Source: Blumeriella jaapii | Taxonomy: Eukaryota > Ascomycota > Leotiomycetes > Helotiales > Drepanopezizaceae | DNA length: 64,000 nt | Reading direction: 5' to 3' | Assembly: GCA_009599575.1 (NCBI GenBank) | Contig: VWND01000026.1 | Coordinates: forward strand, 62,001-126,000 | In this document: piece by piece, positions 60,100 through 64,000 of the stretch | Position numbering within the stretch: the stretch's first letter is position 1 | Layout of the letters: every line of letters begins with the position of its first letter | Program-made: the position numbers and the translations under genes | The notes under the pieces: model-generated | What the model was told of the DNA's origin: nothing | Seen by the model: only the letters and a program-made list of their open reading frames with translations | Databases searched by the model: none

Positions 60100-61520
60100 A
60101 TACTTTATTATTAAAGCGCGACGACTTTTTAATTTTTTTTATCGAAGAAATTATTAAAAAAAGCCACGCTTAAAACGATTCGGAAAAACTTTCTACCGAA
60201 ATCCTGATTTATTTAGCTAATAAACGAATCCGCGCCGAACAAAAAAAAAACGATAAACGTAAAAAAATAAAAAAGATACGAATTAAAATAAAGCAGAAAA
60301 AGATTAAGAAAAAAAATTACGAAATAATTAAAAAATTCGAAAAAACTAAAAAACGCCGAAACGAATTCCGAAAAAAAGTTAAACAATTTCAACGAAAACT
60401 TAACGCTTTCGAAAATATTAAAAAAAAAAATTTTATATTTTTTAACACCGTTCCAGCTAAGAAAAAACAGAAAATAATTTAAGCTAGCGATTATTATAAA
60501 ATATTTTCGGAATATTACGATAATAATATTTATTAAAAACGATTTAGCATTTTTTTTAAGCATATTATATTTTTTGTAAAAAACACAGCGAATTCGAGCC
60601 GAAAAATATTAAAAATAAAAGATTTTTTAATATATCGAAGAAAAAATATTAAAAAAGTTTAATCTTTTATTCGGCGTGCAAAGCGAAATTTCCGCCAGGA
60701 TAAAAAAATAATATTTTATATTAATCAAAAGAAAATTAACGCTTGTATTTTAGTTTTCGACGATAAAATAAAAAAAAAATAAATCGGATACGAACGACGT
60801 TTTACGAATATTCGAATTATATAAAACGATTTTAAAAAATAAATATTAAACTTTTTAATAAATGCGGAAAATCGAGAAATCGCGGCTTCGAATTTATACG
60901 ATAAAGCGAAGCAAAAAAAGCATAAATTAATTAATAATTTCGTTGCTTATTTAAATAATTTCGAATAGCAATTGCAAATAACAAACGATGCGATTAAAAA
61001 AAAAATGCTTTTTGCAAAACTTCGATTTATTTTTCGAAAAAAAATTATTAAACGAAACAATATTGCAGTTACAAATTCGCATAAAAAATTAATATTAATC
61101 GCTCGTCGTATCGAAAATGCTAATAAAATTATTAACGACGAAACGAAAAATAATAAACGACGAAACGAACGCAAAAAAAAAAAAAAAAAAAAGATTTATA
61201 TTTACGATTAAAATTTAAAAGCTAAAACAAATATATACCGTTTTCGATTCGAAAATACGTTACAAAAAAAAAAACAAAAGCGAAAAAACGATAATTCTAA
61301 CAAAATCCTTTAAAATCTTAAAACTTTTAACGACTTTTTTTATTTTTCGAAATATAATCGCTGCTAAAAAAAAAAAGTATTATATAATTAATTATTTAAA
61401 AGTCGAATATTATAAATGCAATAAAAAAAAATATATAACTTTAAATTGCTCCGAAGCTAACAAATCTAAAAATTCGGAAAAAGCTTTCGCTCGATTTTAA
61501 TTTCGTTGTTGCTAATAAAA
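60100..61520 (+). pseudogene. Gypsy C gag with zinc knuckle
   Basis: Lys/Glu-rich broken frames end in a CCHC knuckle at 61408-61449. Two Cys remain (61417 and 61447), while the first Cys and the His are both TAT (Tyr) at 61408 and 61432. Both are expected RIP products of TGT and CAT. Confidence 0.7.
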
Positions 61521-61559
61521 TCGAACGAAAAAAAAAAGTAAAAAATAATAATTTCAGTC

Positions 61560-64000
61560 GAAATTAAAAAAATTAAAAGCAAAACTCGTACGAAACGAGC
61601 TTTTATCGACTGCGGCGCGAAAAAAAACTGTATAATTTAAAAATTATTAATTAAATATAAATAAAAACCAATTTAAAAACGTATTGATTTATTTACGATT
61701 AAAAAAAAAAAAAAAACTATTTACGGCACGCATACGCAATTTATTCGCGCTATTAATAATTATAAAATAATTAAAAAAATACAAAGCGATTTCGTGGCTT
61801 GCGATATAAATATTTTAAAGGTTTTACTTATTTTAAGATTTTTTTGGTTGCGAAATATCGACTCCGCTATAAGCTTTCGAGCTAAATCGTGGCGATATTT
61901 AATCGAACGCTTACAATTTAATTTCGTTATAATTAAACGTTTTAAAAAGAAATTTAAAAAAAAGCAAGCGTTTTGTATTGTTTTAAAAAAAGCTATTAAA
62001 AAACAATATTAATTACCTTTTAAATACGACGATTACGCCGACGTATTCGACGATACCGCCGCGGTTATCCTAGCTTTTTATTATTTTATAAAACATCGAA
62101 TAAATCTCGCGAAAAAAAAAAACTTTTTTTAAAAATCAATTTACTTTTTGTCGAAATTTAAACTTATCGAATTGCGCGAATATTTCGATTCGAGCTTAAA
62201 AAAAAGCTGGATAAAAAAATTTATTAGCTCTGCCGGCGCACCGGTAATATTTATACCGAAAAAAAACGAAAGTTTACGATTATGCGTCGATTATAAAGGT
62301 TTAAACGCAATTACGGTTAAAAATCGAACTTTTTTATTTTTTATTAGCGAAACTTTAGATCGTTTAAAAAAAGCTAAAATATTCACTAAGCTAAATCTTA
62401 TTTGGGCGTATCATCGCCTTCGAATAAAAAAGAAAAATAAATGGAAAACTGCGTTTCGTATTCGTTACGAACATTTCGAATACTGCGTATTACTTTTCGG
62501 CCTTTCGAACGCATTAGCAACTTTTTAAATATATATTAATTAAGTTTTAGTCGGTTTAATAAATATTACGTATATAATTTACTTCGACGATATTTTAATA
62601 TTTTTCGAAAATCCCGACGATTATACAAACGCGATAAAAAAAGTTTTCGAAAAACTTCGTATTAACAAATTTTACGGAAATCTGAAAAAATATGCTTTCG
62701 ATACGAATACAATTAAGTTTTTAAGCTTCGTCGTTATTTTTACGAGAATTAAAATGGATCTAGAAAAAGTGGATAATATTCGGAAATGGCTCTTTTTTAT
62801 TACGTGGCGAAATATTTAAGTATTTTTAGGCTTTATTAACTTTTATAAACGTTTTATTAAAAATTACGTTAAGCTTTGCCGATTTATTACAAATTTTTTA
62901 AAAAAAATATAACGAAAAAAAATATCGGACCTTTTTCGTTTTTTATTCGAAGCAAAGCTCGTTTTTTTATTTTTAAAAGAAAAGTTTTGCTAAACACCGA
63001 TTTTACGCTATTTCGATTTTCGATTAAAAATTCAAATCGAAACAAACGCTTCGAAATTCGTTATAGGCGGAATATTATTTTAATTGTTCGGCGAAAATAC
63101 GAGGATACGTTGGCATTTTATCGCGTATTATTCGAAAAAGCTTTTTTTTATAAAACAAAAATACGAAATTTACGACGCTAAGCTAATAGCTATAATTTAC
63201 GCTTTTAAACAGTAAAGCTAATATTTACGTAGCGTTTCCGACGTTATTATTATACGTACAAATTATTACAATCTGAAATACTTTTTTACGAAAAAACGTT
63301 TAAACGAACGCTAAGCGAAATGGGCCGACGAACTAGCTAAATACGATTTTGCAATCGAATATAAAACAGAAGTTTTTAATCCGGCGAATGATTTTTTTCG
63401 CCGGCCAAATTTAAAAAAAGATTTAAAAAAAAATAACGAGCAGCTGCTTACGTTATATCGTAAATTAAAATTAGTTTATTTAAAAAATTCTAAAATGTTT
63501 TTCGCAGTAAAAACACGCTTAAAATCGGAATATAAATTATTTCGCGCCGATAAATATTCGAAGCTTTTATTAACGGAATCAAAAAGTAAAAAACAAGCGG
63601 AAAAAAGCTAAATAAAAAGCTTTTTCGCCGGATTATTTTTTGCTAATATTATTAATTACAAATAATATATACCACGGAGCGTAGCCGTTATATTATTATA
63701 ATTCGAAACGGCTAATAACGAACTAGCAAAATCGATTTACAAAATTATTTTTAAATTATAAAAATCTGATTTTTTTATATTATAAAAAACGTACGAATCG
63801 GCCTCGCAAAACAATCGAGCCGAATCCGAAAAATATTAGCGTATAAGCCAAAATAAATTATTACGTTACAAAAGACGTGCGTATATTTCGAATAAAAGCG
63901 CTATTAAAAGCGAAATATTAAAAATTAATTACGACGATCCGACCGCCGGCTATTAAAACTTTCGGCGAACGTTAAAACTGATCGAAAAAAAGTATTTCTG
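61560..64000 (+). pseudogene. Gypsy C pol (protease, RT, RNase H), partial
   Basis: Protease: AFIDCGAKKN with the catalytic Asp at 61608-61610. RT: an open 126-codon stretch (62148-62528) with VIFIPKKNESLRLCVDYKG, IFTKLNLIWAYHRLRI and FEYCVLLFGLSNA; the catalytic box YFDDI at 62580-62594 is intact. A frameless RNase H region follows, and integrase begins near 63.5 kb. This is the best-preserved RT of the three gypsy elements, though stops lie on both sides. Confidence 0.88.

Larger units (their letters stand above)
59466..64000 (+). mobile_element. Ty3/gypsy retrotransposon C, 5' part
   Basis: It begins with an LTR at 59466 (TGTCAGGAACC) inserted into gypsy B pol; the flanking 5-mer is GTTAG (59461-59465). 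Gag, protease, RT and RNase H follow on the plus strand. The integrase zinc region and the rest run past the window end, so the right LTR is not seen. Confidence 0.85.

Overview
This window comes from the nuclear genome of a filamentous ascomycete (Pezizomycotina). Genes carry short introns of about 45-130 bp with GT..AG ends, and they include fungal-type Ku70, ferrochelatase, chitinase, carboxylesterase and MFS genes. The genome is split into GC-balanced gene islands and AT-rich blocks full of dead retrotransposons. The blocks show the signature of repeat-induced point mutation (RIP): CpA/TpG is nearly gone and replaced by TpA, CpG survives, and Gln/Trp codons have become stops. I cannot place the species.

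Layout. (1) 1-13.85 kb is a gene island: the 3' part of a diacylglycerol/sphingoid-base-kinase-like gene with an apparent frameshift, two small secreted GPI-like proteins, an aldo-keto reductase, a secreted GH18 chitinase with two cysteine-rich C-terminal repeats, and a 687-residue type-B carboxylesterase. (2) 13.86-36.68 kb is one nested insertion. A Tad1-like LINE of about 6.35 kb (minus strand) is bracketed by a 13-bp target-site duplication and ends in a (TAG)9 tail. It was entered twice by an 8.2-kb Ty1/copia element, each copy with 302-bp LTRs and its own perfect 5-bp duplication (CGTCG and CTAAC). (3) 36.7-44.4 kb is a second gene island: an MFS transporter, ferrochelatase, and Ku70 with a SAP domain. 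The last two are divergent across about 335 bp. (4) 44.5-64 kb is a second RIP block. An unrecognised decayed coding sequence is split by gypsy A (44801-56088, 267-bp LTRs) and cut by gypsy B (minus strand). Gypsy B is itself interrupted at 59466 by gypsy C, which runs off the window.

The most notable points are these. The insertion history can be read from target-site duplications. RIP is strand-asymmetric between the two copia copies. The RIP boundary lies inside the LINE rather than at its edge. Gypsy A carries a long coding region of about 3 kb downstream of integrase that I do not recognise. A decayed open frame of unknown nature was the landing site for gypsy A and B. The single-copy genes have no obvious functional link to each other. 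The secreted chitinase, esterase and small surface-type proteins suggest a saprotrophic or host-associated lifestyle, but that is inference.
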